NCBI GenBank assembly: GCA_025966335.1
Contig: JAICRS010000006.1
Location: forward strand, 1 to 28,075
Origin: Nocardioidaceae bacterium
GTDB taxonomy: Bacteria > Actinomycetota > Actinomycetes > Propionibacteriales > Nocardioidaceae
Direction of reading: 5' to 3'
DNA length: 28,075 nucleotides
Position 1 is the first letter of the stretch, and each line of letters starts with the position of its first letter. The notes beneath the pieces were generated by a model that searched no databases, had not been told where the DNA came from, and was given only the letters and a program-made list of their open reading frames with translations. The position numbers and the translations under genes were made by a program. Shown here piece after piece: positions 17,528 through 24,908 of this stretch.

Positions 17528-17605
17528 CAACCGCACACGTGTGCCGCTGTTGCACGGTTTTCCCGCTGAACCGTGCTCGAACAGCACATGTGTGCGGTTA
17601 TGACC
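17528..17605 (+). repeat. 78-bp hairpin repeat, copy B
   Basis: This is the better paired copy. The arm 17529-17559 and the arm 17569-17599 match at 25 of 31 positions, with 10 perfect outer pairs (AACCGCACAC/GTGTGCGGTT) and 8 perfect inner pairs. It contains the palindrome GCACACGTGTGC. The differences in the outer arm of copy B relative to copy A improve pairing, which hints that the hairpin is selected. It lies about 60 bp beyond the clgR stop. Confidence 0.85.
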
Positions 17606-17666
17606 CGCGCTGCACGTCCGCGAGGACCAGGCGTACGTCGCGCCGAGCGGCCGGCTCGCGGAAGGG

Positions 17667-18011
17667 TCAGGCGGCGGAGGCGACCACGTCGCCCGAGCGG
17701 GGACCGTCGACCGGGGCGGTCGGGATGCTGGTCGTGCTCAGCGCGGTGGCGTCCTCGATGGCCACCGCCATCGCGGCCTCCTCGAGGGCGACGGCGTCAC
17801 TGACCTCGGAGAGGATCTCGGAGAGCGGAACGTCCAGGGCCGAGCAGATCGAGGCGAGCAGCTCCGAGGACGCCTCCTTCTGGCCGCGCTCGATCTCGGA
17901 GATGTACCCCAGGCTCACCCGGGCGTCGGCCGAGACCTGTCGCAGGGTGCGCCCCTGGCGCATCCGCTGCGTGCGGAGCACTTCGCCGAGCAGCCGACGA
18001 AAAAGCACCAT
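17667..18011 (-). CDS. clgR: ClgR, XRE-family activator of Clp protease genes
   Basis: This 114-residue DNA-binding protein activates clp, lon and other proteostasis genes in actinobacteria. The helix-turn-helix covers about 10-66, with RQGRTLRQVSADARVSLGYI and SEIERGQKEASSELLASICSAL, the ClgR hallmark. The ATG at 18011 (MVLFRRLLGEVL) has AAGGAG 7 bases upstream and fits where family members begin; upstream in-frame starts at 18053 and 18062 lack a site. The C-terminus ends VVASAA. ClgR is known to be degraded by the Clp protease it induces, and an alanine-rich tail of this kind resembles the ssrA-type signal. It lies between cinA and the repeat region and has its own ECF-like promoter. Confidence 0.93.
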   Translation of the reverse strand: MVLFRRLLGEVLRTQRMRQGRTLRQVSADARVSLGYISEIERGQKEASSELLASICSALDVPLSEILSEVSDAVALEEAAMAVAIEDATALSTTSIPTAPVDGPRSGDVVASAA

Positions 18012-18060
18012 GTCGCTGCTCCTTCCCGTATCCCGCGTGCGCGGCTCGTCCATGGGTTCC

Positions 18061-18087
18061 AACGCTACCTGGCCGGTGAAACTTCCC
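18061..18087 (-). promoter_or_regulatory. ECF sigma (SigR/SigE-like) promoter of clgR
   Basis: On the minus strand GGGAAG (18082-18087) is followed by 17 bases and CGTT (18061-18064), equivalently GGGAAG-N18-GTT. This fits the SigR/SigH consensus GGGAAT-N18-GTT except for the sixth base and also the SigE form. The predicted leader of about 43 nt includes the strong ribosome site. Control of clgR by stress sigma factors is known in Mycobacterium and Streptomyces; which sigma acts here is inferred. Confidence 0.55.
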
Positions 18088-18113
18088 GGCGGGCAACCAC
18101 CGAGAAACTCACC

Positions 18114-18644
18114 CTAGCCATCGACACCGACGATCGTGGCCATTGCCGCGGACATCGCCTCCAGGCAGCTGAGCTTGCGGATCTCGGCCCGGTCGCCGTC
18201 GAGGTGCAGCTCCTTGGTGGTCACCCCGTCCGGCCCGGCGACACCGACGTAGACCAGGCCGACCGGTTTCCCCTCCTGCTCGGTCGGACCGGCCACCCCC
18301 GTCGTACTCACGCCGTAGTCGGCGCCGACCAGCCGCCGCACGCCCATCGCCATCTCGGCCGCACACTCGGCGGAGACCACGCCGTGCTTGTCCACCGTCT
18401 CCTCGGAAACGTCGAGCACCCGGTGCTTGACCCCTGTGGCGTAGCTGACGACCCCGCCGAGGTAGGTCTCGCTGGCGCCGGGGGCGGCGCTGAGGAGGAC
18501 ACCGAGCTGTCCGCCGGTGAGCGACTCGGCGGTCGCGATCATCGCGGAACGCTTCAGCAGCTCGGCCTGGAGCGCCGCGGCGACCGCTTCGGGGTCGGGT
18601 CGGTCGCCGGGCGATCGGCTGATGTTCTCCTCGGTCTCACTCAC
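18114..18644 (-). CDS. cinA: CinA C-terminal family (nicotinamide-nucleotide amidohydrolase, PncC)
   Basis: This 176-residue single-domain protein of the CinA-C/PncC family hydrolyses nicotinamide mononucleotide to nicotinate mononucleotide in NAD recycling. Motifs are IATAESLTGGQLGVLL (36-51), with the catalytic-type serine S41, YLGGVVSYATGVKHRVL (61-77), HGVVSAECAAEMA (87-99), TTGVAGPTEQEGKPVGLVYVG (114-134 overall, shown as its core GVAGPTEQEGKPVG) and a final ELHLDGDR. The N-terminal molybdopterin-like domain of long CinA is absent, as in most actinobacteria. The GTG at 18644 follows a TACCAT hexamer by 6 bases and no ribosome site is present, so the mRNA is probably leaderless. The gene is divergent from the GH15 gene and precedes clgR, with 102 bp between them that hold the clgR promoter. 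Confidence 0.93.
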   Translation of the reverse strand: MSETEENISRSPGDRPDPEAVAAALQAELLKRSAMIATAESLTGGQLGVLLSAAPGASETYLGGVVSYATGVKHRVLDVSEETVDKHGVVSAECAAEMAMGVRRLVGADYGVSTTGVAGPTEQEGKPVGLVYVGVAGPDGVTTKELHLDGDRAEIRKLSCLEAMSAAMATIVGVDG

Positions 18645-18650
18645 GAGCGG

Positions 18651-18656
18651 ATGGTA
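18651..18656 (-). promoter_or_regulatory. -10 element of leaderless cinA
   Basis: TACCAT on the minus strand lies 6 bases before the GTG start codon of cinA. No ribosome site is present. The spacing puts the first transcribed base at or next to the start codon. Confidence 0.5.
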
Positions 18657-18686
18657 TCCACGCCGCCCGCTCCCAAACGGGGCCGC

Positions 18687-18692
18687 TAACGT
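18687..18692 (+). promoter_or_regulatory. -10 element of leaderless GH15 gene
   Basis: TAACGT lies 6 bases before the ATG at 18699, mirroring the cinA side of the same 54-bp divergent gap. It fits the TANNNT rule. No -35 element or ribosome site is evident. Confidence 0.55.
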
Positions 18693-18698
18693 GGGCGC

Positions 18699-20528
18699 AT
18701 GGCGCTACCGATTGAGGACTATGCCGTTCTCGGCGACACCGGCACTGCGGCGCTGGTCGGCCGGGACGGCTCCGTGGACTGGCTCTGCCTGCCCCGCTTC
18801 GACTCACCGGCGTGCTTCGCCGCCCTGCTCGGCGACCCCCGGAACGGGCGCTGGCTGATCGGCCCGGCCGGTGAGCACAGGTGCTCGCGGCGCTACATCG
18901 GCAACAGTGCGGCGCTGGAGTCGACGTACACCACCGAGACCGGCACGGTCCGCGTGGTCGACATCATGCCGGTGGCCGACAACCGCGCCGACATCGTCCG
19001 TCGGATCGTCGGCGTCGAGGGCACCGTGCGGATGCAGCACGAGTGGATCGTGCGGCTCGGCTACGGGAAGATCCGGCCCTGGGTGAGCCGGGGCAAGGTC
19101 GGCGACCAGAAGCTGATCACCGCGGTGGCCGGGCCGGACAAGCTGATCCTGCGCGGCCCGCGGCTGCCGCGGGGGCGCGACGGCATGCACGTCGACCAGT
19201 TCGAGATCTCCGCCGGCGAGGAGATGACGTTCTCCACCACCTGGGTCGCCTCGCACCGGGAGGTGCCGACGCTGCTGGAGTTCGACGACCGGATCCGGGA
19301 CACGATCGCGCAGAGCGAGGTGTGGGCAGACAAGTGCGAGTACCAAGGCCCCTACCGCGAGGCGGTGGTGCGCTCGTTGATCACGCTGCGGCTGATGACG
19401 CACGGCGACACCGGCGGGATCGTCGCGGCGGCCACCACGTCGCTGCCTGAGGAGTTCGGCGGGGTCCGCAACTGGGACTACCGGTTCTGCTGGCTGCGCG
19501 ACGCCTCGCTGACGCTGGAGTCGCTGCTGGACTGCGGCTACAAGGACGAGGCGCGGCTGTGGCGCAACTGGCTGCTGCGCGCGGTCGCCGGTGACCCGCA
19601 GGACCTGCAGATCATGTACGCCGTCGATGGCGGCCGCGACCTGCAGGAACGGGAGCTCGAGCACCTAGGGGGGTACGCCGAGTCGCGTCCGGTGCGGATC
19701 GGCAACGGCGCCGTGGACCAGCGGCAGACCGATGTCCTCGGTGAGGTGATGATCTCGCTGGAGATGGCCCGCGAACGTGGCCTGCACGAGAGCGCCGACT
19801 CGTGGTCGCTGCAGCGCAGCCTGGTCAACAACCTGGCCGAGCACTGGGACGAGCCGGACAACGGCCTGTGGGAGATCCGCGGACCGCTGCGGCACTTCAC
19901 GCACTCCCGGGTGATGGTCTGGGTGGCCTTCGACCGGGCGATCGCGGCGGTGGAGAGGCACGGGCTCGAGGGGCCGGTGGACCAGTGGCGCGAGCTACGC
20001 GACCGGGTCCGCGACGAGGTCCTGGAGAAGGGCTTCAACCCCGAGCACAACACGTTCACCCAGCACTACGACGCGACTCACGTCGACGCCTCCCTGCTGG
20101 TGCTGCCCGCGGTCGGGTTCATCGACGGCGACGACCCGAAGATGCTCGGCACGATCAAGGCGATCGAGGACCAGCTGATGCGCGACGGCCTGCTGCTGCG
20201 CTACCGCACCGAGTCCGGGGTCGACGGCCTCGCGGGCGACGAGCACCCGTTCCTGGCATGCTCGTTCTGGCTGGTCTCGGCGTACGCCATGGCAGGCCGG
20301 ATCGACCAGGCCCACGCACTGATGGGCAGGCTGCTCGAGCTGCCCAACGACGTCGGGCTGCTCGCGGAGGAGTACGACACGGTCCACGAGCGGTTCGCGG
20401 GAAACTTCCCGCAGGCGTTCTCGCACCTGACCCTGGTCGGCGCCGCTGTCGCGCTGGCGTCGGCGGAGACGTTCGCGGGGACAGCGCGCTCGGAGAGCGC
20501 CTCCGAGGAGGGCGCCGGGTCGCACTGA
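18699..20528 (+). CDS. GH15 glycoside hydrolase, trehalase-like
   Basis: This 609-residue cytosolic glycosidase of family GH15 belongs to the branch with mycobacterial trehalases and bacterial glucoamylase-like enzymes, which would hydrolyse trehalose or small alpha-glucans to glucose. The N-terminal beta-sandwich starts PIEDYAVLGDTGTAALVGRD and continues to about 215. The (alpha/alpha)6 barrel follows, with RNWDYRFCWLRDAS (257-270), NGLWEIRGPLRHFTHSRVMVW (388-408, E392 as general acid) and LLAEEYD (554-560, E557/E558 as base region) followed by GNFPQAFSHLTLV. All key positions are present. The ATG at 18699 is set by the upstream TAACGT. It lies on the opposite strand between pgsA and cinA and faces the pgsA stop. 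Trehalase is favoured over glucoamylase because of overall similarity to actinobacterial TreH, but substrate is not proven. Confidence 0.9.
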   Translation: MALPIEDYAVLGDTGTAALVGRDGSVDWLCLPRFDSPACFAALLGDPRNGRWLIGPAGEHRCSRRYIGNSAALESTYTTETGTVRVVDIMPVADNRADIVRRIVGVEGTVRMQHEWIVRLGYGKIRPWVSRGKVGDQKLITAVAGPDKLILRGPRLPRGRDGMHVDQFEISAGEEMTFSTTWVASHREVPTLLEFDDRIRDTIAQSEVWADKCEYQGPYREAVVRSLITLRLMTHGDTGGIVAAATTSLPEEFGGVRNWDYRFCWLRDASLTLESLLDCGYKDEARLWRNWLLRAVAGDPQDLQIMYAVDGGRDLQERELEHLGGYAESRPVRIGNGAVDQRQTDVLGEVMISLEMARERGLHESADSWSLQRSLVNNLAEHWDEPDNGLWEIRGPLRHFTHSRVMVWVAFDRAIAAVERHGLEGPVDQWRELRDRVRDEVLEKGFNPEHNTFTQHYDATHVDASLLVLPAVGFIDGDDPKMLGTIKAIEDQLMRDGLLLRYRTESGVDGLAGDEHPFLACSFWLVSAYAMAGRIDQAHALMGRLLELPNDVGLLAEEYDTVHERFAGNFPQAFSHLTLVGAAVALASAETFAGTARSESASEEGAGSH

Positions 20529-20560
20529 CCGGGCGGGGCGGCGGCGCTGGCGGCGCGGCC

Positions 20561-21169
20561 TCAGACCGAGGCGGCGTCCTTGTGCGCGCGACGCTGCTTG
20601 ACCGCGTCCTTGAAGAAGTCCAGGCCGGTGTAGACGGTCATCGCCACGGCTGCGGCCATCACCAGTGCGGCTGCCCACCAGAGCACCTCGCCGACCACGC
20701 CGAGGGCGCCGTCGAGCTGGAGCAGCGGCAGCACCAGGCCACCGAGCGCGATCGTCTGCAGGACGGTCTTGATCTTGCCGCCCCGGTTCGCCGCGATGAC
20801 CACGTGCTTGGCCACCGAGAGCCGCATGATCGTGACGCTCCACTCCCGGACCAGGACGAGGATGGTCACCCACCACCACAGCTCACCGATCACCGACAGG
20901 CCGATGAACGCCATCCCGGTGATCGCCTTGTCGGCCATCGGGTCCGCGATCTTGCCGAAGTCGGTGACCAGGTTGTGCTTGCGGGCGATGTCCCCGTCGA
21001 TCTTGTCGGTGATCATCGCGACCGTGAACAGCCCGAACGCCACGCAGCGCCACAGGATCGAGTCGCCGCCGTCGGTGAGCAGCGCCCACCCGAAGAACGG
21101 GACCATCACGATCCGCAGGGTGGTCAGTGCGTTCGGCACGTTCCAGTTGCTCGGCTTGTGCGTCTCCAT
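20561..21169 (-). CDS. pgsA: PgsA, CDP-diacylglycerol-glycerol-3-phosphate phosphatidyltransferase family
   Basis: This 202-residue membrane enzyme of the CDP-alcohol phosphatidyltransferase family makes phosphatidylglycerol phosphate from CDP-diacylglycerol and glycerol-3-phosphate, the first step to phosphatidylglycerol and cardiolipin. The complete motif D58-G-x2-A-R-x8-G72-x3-D76-x3-D80 is present in DGDIARKHNLVTDFGKIADP and the D that follows. About five or six hydrophobic helices surround it. The ATG at 21169 (METHKPSNWNVPNA) has GAGGTGG 5 bases upstream and lies 10 bp after the rimO stop, so the two are cotranscribed. In actinobacteria the pgsA beside rimO and ftsK is the standard one. 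A related family member using another alcohol acceptor cannot be fully excluded. Confidence 0.93.
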   Translation of the reverse strand: METHKPSNWNVPNALTTLRIVMVPFFGWALLTDGGDSILWRCVAFGLFTVAMITDKIDGDIARKHNLVTDFGKIADPMADKAITGMAFIGLSVIGELWWWVTILVLVREWSVTIMRLSVAKHVVIAANRGGKIKTVLQTIALGGLVLPLLQLDGALGVVGEVLWWAAALVMAAAVAMTVYTGLDFFKDAVKQRRAHKDAASV

Positions 21170-21179
21170 GTCGACCACC

Positions 21180-22664
21180 TCAGCTCCCGCCGTCGGAAGT
21201 CGCTGACGCGACCAGGTCCACACCGTCCGACCCGGTCACGACGGCGGCCACGAGGTCGCCGATCCTGGCCCCGGCCGGGAGACCGGTCACCGTGGTGGAT
21301 CCGTCCACCTCCGGGCCCTGGTGCGCCGCCCGACCCTCGGCCTGCGCGCCGTCGAACGACTCGATGAGTACGTCGACGCGCTCACCGATCCGCTCCTCCG
21401 CACGCTGCGCGGTGAGCTCCTCGGCGAGCCGGGTCACGTGCTCGGTGCGCTCACGGATCTCGTCGTCGTCGAGCTTGCCGTCGTACGACGCCGCCTCGGT
21501 GCCGTCCTCGTCGGAGTAGCCGAACACGCCGATCGCGTCCATCCGGGCGGCCTCGAGGAAGTCGCACAGGATCTGGAGGTCCTCCTCGGTCTCGCCGGGG
21601 AAGCCGACGATCACGTTGGAGCGGACGCCGGCGAGCGGGGCCTGGGAGCGGATCTGCTGGAGCAGGCCGAGGAAGCTGTCGGGGTCGCCGAACCGGCGCA
21701 TCCGGCGCAGCACCGCGTTCGAGGCGTGCTGGAAGGACAGGTCGAAGTACGGTGCCACGCCCTCGGTGCCGGCGATCGCAGTGACCAGACCCGGTCGGGT
21801 CTCGGCCGGCTGCAGGTAGGAGACCCGGACCCGTTCGACCCCGTCGACGGCGGCGAGCTCGGGCAGCATCGTCTCCAGCAGCCGCAGGTCGCCGAGGTCC
21901 TTGCCGTAGGACGTGGAGTTCTCGCTGACCAGGAACAGCTCCTTGACGCCCTGCTCGCCGAGCCAGCGGGCCTCACCGAGGACGTCGCTGGGGCGGCGGG
22001 AGACGAAGGAGCCGCGGAAGCTGGGGATCGCGCAGAAGGCGCAGCGCCGGTCGCAGCCGGAGGCCAGCTTCAGCGGTGCCATCGGCCCGCCGTCGAGCCG
22101 GCGGCGGATCGCCCGGGGCCCGGCGTTCGGGGTCGCCTCGGCCGGCAGGTCGGGGGCGGCGATGGTGTGGCCGGGAACCACGACGGTGTCGGCGTTCCGC
22201 TCGCTCGGCGAGATCGGCAGCAGCTTGCGGCGGTCCTGCGGGGTGTGCGGGTGGTGCTGCTCGCCGGCGAGGATCGAGCGGAGCTTGCCGGCGATGTCGG
22301 GGTAGTCGTCGAAGCCGAGGACCGCGTCCGCCTCGGGAAGGGTCTCGGCCAGGTCCTTGCCATAACGTTCGGCCAGGCAGCCCACGGCGACGACCGCCTT
22401 CGTCGTACCCCCGGTCTTCAGGTCCGAGGCCTCGAGCAGCGTGTCGACGGAGTCCTTCTTGGCCGCCTCGACGAAGCCGCAGGTGTTCACCACCACGGTC
22501 TCCGCGGCGGACGGGTCCTCGACCAGCCGGAAGCCGCCGGCCTCCAGTCGGCCTGCGAGCTCCTCGGAGTCAACCTCGTTGCGGGCACAGCCGAGGGTGA
22601 CCATGGCCACGGTGGTGAGGCTCGGGGCGGTGTCCGGGCGCTCGATATCTGCAGAAGTAGTCAT
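21180..22664 (-). CDS. rimO: RimO, ribosomal protein S12 methylthiotransferase
   Basis: This 494-residue radical-SAM enzyme adds a methylthio group to an aspartate of ribosomal protein S12. The N-terminal methylthiotransferase domain has the three cluster cysteines C26 (TLGCARNEVDSE), C62 (NTCGFVEAAKKDS) and C96 (GCLAERYG). The radical-SAM CxxxCxxC is CDRRCAFC (C204, C208, C211), followed by the RimO-type SFRGSFVSR and SENSTSYGKDLG. The C-terminal TRAM domain ends at GSDGVDLVA. A linker of about 60 residues (about 130-190) between the first two domains is longer than in E. coli RimO, as usual in actinobacteria. The start is the ATG at 22664; a CATACT hexamer 11 bases upstream suggests a very short leader. 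It precedes pgsA. Confidence 0.96.
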   Translation of the reverse strand: MTTSADIERPDTAPSLTTVAMVTLGCARNEVDSEELAGRLEAGGFRLVEDPSAAETVVVNTCGFVEAAKKDSVDTLLEASDLKTGGTTKAVVAVGCLAERYGKDLAETLPEADAVLGFDDYPDIAGKLRSILAGEQHHPHTPQDRRKLLPISPSERNADTVVVPGHTIAAPDLPAEATPNAGPRAIRRRLDGGPMAPLKLASGCDRRCAFCAIPSFRGSFVSRRPSDVLGEARWLGEQGVKELFLVSENSTSYGKDLGDLRLLETMLPELAAVDGVERVRVSYLQPAETRPGLVTAIAGTEGVAPYFDLSFQHASNAVLRRMRRFGDPDSFLGLLQQIRSQAPLAGVRSNVIVGFPGETEEDLQILCDFLEAARMDAIGVFGYSDEDGTEAASYDGKLDDDEIRERTEHVTRLAEELTAQRAEERIGERVDVLIESFDGAQAEGRAAHQGPEVDGSTTVTGLPAGARIGDLVAAVVTGSDGVDLVASATSDGGS

Positions 22665-22737
22665 ATTCGTCTTCGAGTATGCCGGGCGGTGCCATACCGA
22701 GGCGAACCCGCCGCCTGTGAGCCTCCCCTCCCCCGGT

Positions 22738-22870
22738 CAGACGCGCCCTTTTCCCGGTTGAGACGTGAGGTTTTCGCCGGTGAGACGCGGAAGAGTTTCG
22801 CCGCGGGGAACTCTCTCGCGTCTCAAGCGCGAAAAGGGCGCGTTTCGAACGTGAAAAAGGCGCGTCTCAA
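22738..22870. repeat. GAGACGCG-type repeat cluster with nested hairpins
   Basis: The 133-bp cluster holds several versions of a unit that on the minus strand reads TTGAGACGCGCCTTTTTCAC. An outer perfect 12-bp pair is CGCGCCCTTTTC (22742-22753) with GAAAAGGGCGCG (22831-22842). An inner pair of 16-base arms, GAGACGCG..AGAGTT (22782-22797) with AACTCT..CGCGTCTC (22809-22824), matches at 14 of 16 with an 11-base loop. The cluster ends 4 bp from the stop of the RodZ-like gene and could terminate that transcript before rimO. Confidence 0.8.
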
Positions 22871-22874
22871 CGGG

Positions 22875-24908
22875 TCAGCGGAAGGTACGTCGGCCGGGCT
22901 CACCGATCTCGCCGAGGACACCGCGATCCCGTCCGTGCACCGAGACCTCGATCGCGCCCCCGTCGACGGCCCGGATCCGGACCGGTGGGGACACCTCGAG
23001 CCGCTTCTTCTCGCCGAGGACCATCTGGCCGCTGAAGACGATCCTGCCGTCACCGTCGCGGACCACGACCCGCGTGTCGGCGTACGCGGCGGTCAGCATC
23101 ACCGGCAGCGGCTCGGCGATCGGCGGCGCCTTCTCGGGCGTGAAGCCGTTGTCGATCCCGGCCGAGCCGTTCAGCACGGGAGCCGGGTTCTGGATGAGCT
23201 CGGCCGGCTCGCCGGCGAACAGCCGGACCACGCCCCAGACGAGCACCAGGCTGAGCACCACACCGATCAGCAGGCCCCAGTTCGGGCCGCCGATGGTGCT
23301 GCGCATGCTGCCCGTCATCCCGGTGGCCAGCTCGGCCTCGAAGACCCGGCGGGCGTTGACCGGAGCGGTGGCGTACCGCTCCTCGAAGGCCTCCAGCATC
23401 GGCGCCGGGTCCTTGCCGAGCACGCGGGCCAGCGTCCGCAGGTGCCCGCGGGCATAGAAGTCGCCGCCGCAGGGCGCGAAGTCGTCGACCTCGATCGACT
23501 CGATCACGTGCGGCCGGATCCGGGTCCGGTCGGCCAGCTCGTCGACGCTCAGCCCCAGCCGGGTCCGGGCGGCAGTCAGCTCGGGGCCGATCACCGGGTC
23601 GTAGGCCGGCTCGGTGACGAAGTCGTCGATCACCAGCGGCTCGACCGGGTCGCCCGGCTGCGCGATGGGACGCACCCGGCCGGAGCCGCCGGCGGGTTCG
23701 AAGACGAGGTCGACACTTCCCGGACGGTGCAGCTCGCGGGCCTCCGGGAGCCCGGTGCGGGCGTCTTCCGGTGAGAGGGCGTGGTGCAGGGCGGCGTTGC
23801 CGAGCGTGGCAGGGAGGTCGCGGGTGACCTCCGCGCGCTGGGCGGGCCGGGTGTCGCGCAGCGGGACGGTCAGCCCACCGGCGGGGAAGCTCGGCGGGTC
23901 CGACTCCGCCCCCTCTGCCGCGTCAGCGTGGGCGTCGTCGTCGTGGTCCGCGAGGGCCGCCGGGTGCAGCGGCGGGGCAGCCTCGTCGGCGTCGATGTCG
24001 TGGCGACGCCCCTTGGCGACCCGGGACACGATCGTGCCGATGCCACCGAGCATGCTCCGGCGCAGGGGTGCGGTGACCGGCTCGGCGCCGGGGTCGGGGG
24101 CCAGCTCAGGGGCCGGCTCGACAGCCGGCTCCGCGATCGATTCGTCGACCAGCTCGTCGGCCCGCGAGTCGTCGAGGTGCTCGGCCAGTTCCGGGGCGAG
24201 CGCCTCACCAGGACCCTCGGTCGGCATCTCGTCCCGAACCTCATCCCGGCTCGGAGCAGCGGCCCCGGACGGCGTCTCCACCGCCGGCTCCTCGGCCCGA
24301 TCCTGCTCGAGCCCGACCACCTCGGCCCGACCGTGCGCCAGGGCGGCGATCTGTTCGGCGACGCTGCGCTCACCATCGGTCGCGACACGGGTCGTGATCC
24401 CGACCGGAACAGCGAGCGCGGCGCCGTACATCTTCTGGTTCAGCGAGACGTGCCGTCGCCCCTTGGCGTCCAGCCCGTCGAGCGCCCGGGCCAGGCTGTG
24501 CGGCGCGACGACCACCCGGCCGTCGCGCAGCGGTCCGCGACGCGGGTGCACGATGACCTGACCGATCGCCTCCCACGGCAGGCCACGCCACTCGTGCCCG
24601 AGACGGATCCGGACGCCGAGGTCGTCGGCGACGAGCAGCGGCGTGCGCGAGTCGACCAGGCTGGCGAGGTAGACCGCGGCGATCCCGGCCATCACCGCGC
24701 ACAGCGTCCAGTCCAGTGCCGTCATGGTCTGGGACGCGCGCCACAGGTAGGCGATCGCGACCGCCGAGGCGGCAGCACCGATCAGCGCCGCGAATCCGGC
24801 GTGCCGGCGCACCACCACCGGCGGCGTGTCCATCACGGTCGCGTCGTGGACGTCCTGGGTGTCGTCGGCGCGGGTGTCGTTCTCGTTGTCGACCGGCATG
24901 GCGCTCAC
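22875..24908 (-). CDS. RodZ-like membrane HTH protein with extra N-terminal membrane/PH-like domain
   Basis: This 677-residue protein has several parts. Two membrane helices lie at about 38-58 and 64-85. A beta-rich region follows at about 88-190 (TPLLVADDLGVRIRLGHEWR..., like bacterial PH domains). Then comes a disordered acidic, Ala/Pro/Glu-rich stretch (200-435). A RodZ-type helix-turn-helix spans about 439-516 (GPELTAARTRLGLSVDELA, IESIEVDDFAPCGGDFYARG). A third membrane helix is at 543-562 (NWGLLIGVVLSLVLVWGVVR), and a C-terminal domain of about 110 residues resembles DUF4115. RodZ links cell-shape machinery to the membrane; in actinobacteria the role of such proteins is less clear. Usual relatives are about 250-350 residues and lack the first part. 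The GTG at 24908 overlaps the ftsK stop as GTGA, with AGGGGG 4 bases before it, so the two are coupled. Confidence 0.82.
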   Translation of the reverse strand: MSAMPVDNENDTRADDTQDVHDATVMDTPPVVVRRHAGFAALIGAAASAVAIAYLWRASQTMTALDWTLCAVMAGIAAVYLASLVDSRTPLLVADDLGVRIRLGHEWRGLPWEAIGQVIVHPRRGPLRDGRVVVAPHSLARALDGLDAKGRRHVSLNQKMYGAALAVPVGITTRVATDGERSVAEQIAALAHGRAEVVGLEQDRAEEPAVETPSGAAAPSRDEVRDEMPTEGPGEALAPELAEHLDDSRADELVDESIAEPAVEPAPELAPDPGAEPVTAPLRRSMLGGIGTIVSRVAKGRRHDIDADEAAPPLHPAALADHDDDAHADAAEGAESDPPSFPAGGLTVPLRDTRPAQRAEVTRDLPATLGNAALHHALSPEDARTGLPEARELHRPGSVDLVFEPAGGSGRVRPIAQPGDPVEPLVIDDFVTEPAYDPVIGPELTAARTRLGLSVDELADRTRIRPHVIESIEVDDFAPCGGDFYARGHLRTLARVLGKDPAPMLEAFEERYATAPVNARRVFEAELATGMTGSMRSTIGGPNWGLLIGVVLSLVLVWGVVRLFAGEPAELIQNPAPVLNGSAGIDNGFTPEKAPPIAEPLPVMLTAAYADTRVVVRDGDGRIVFSGQMVLGEKKRLEVSPPVRIRAVDGGAIEVSVHGRDRGVLGEIGEPGRRTFR

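Larger units (their letters stand above)
17210..17666. other. 457-bp noncoding gap made of repeats (nei2-clgR)
   Basis: Both flanking genes end here, on opposite strands. No coding sequence is supported; apparent frames such as those beginning MCRCCTVF are translations of the repeat itself. The gap consists of hairpin repeat copy A, a 12-bp inverted repeat, a GAGACGCTC-type motif, and hairpin repeat copy B. It also holds a short possible hairpin (CGAGC/GCTCG, 17645-17658) after the clgR stop. Confidence 0.75.

Noticed and set aside
17250..17603. Small frames beginning MCRCCTVF in both hairpin copies, which at first look like a repeated cysteine-rich peptide
   Set aside because: The similarity is just the translation of the DNA repeat. 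There is no ribosome site and the frames continue into unrelated sequence.
17239..17605. Possible CRISPR array
   Set aside because: Only two repeat copies exist, they are 78 bp long and 289 bp apart, and no cas genes are present.
21321..23774. An 817-residue plus-strand frame across rimO and the RodZ-like gene
   Set aside because: It runs antisense through two identified genes and through the repeat cluster, which is unlikely to be coding.
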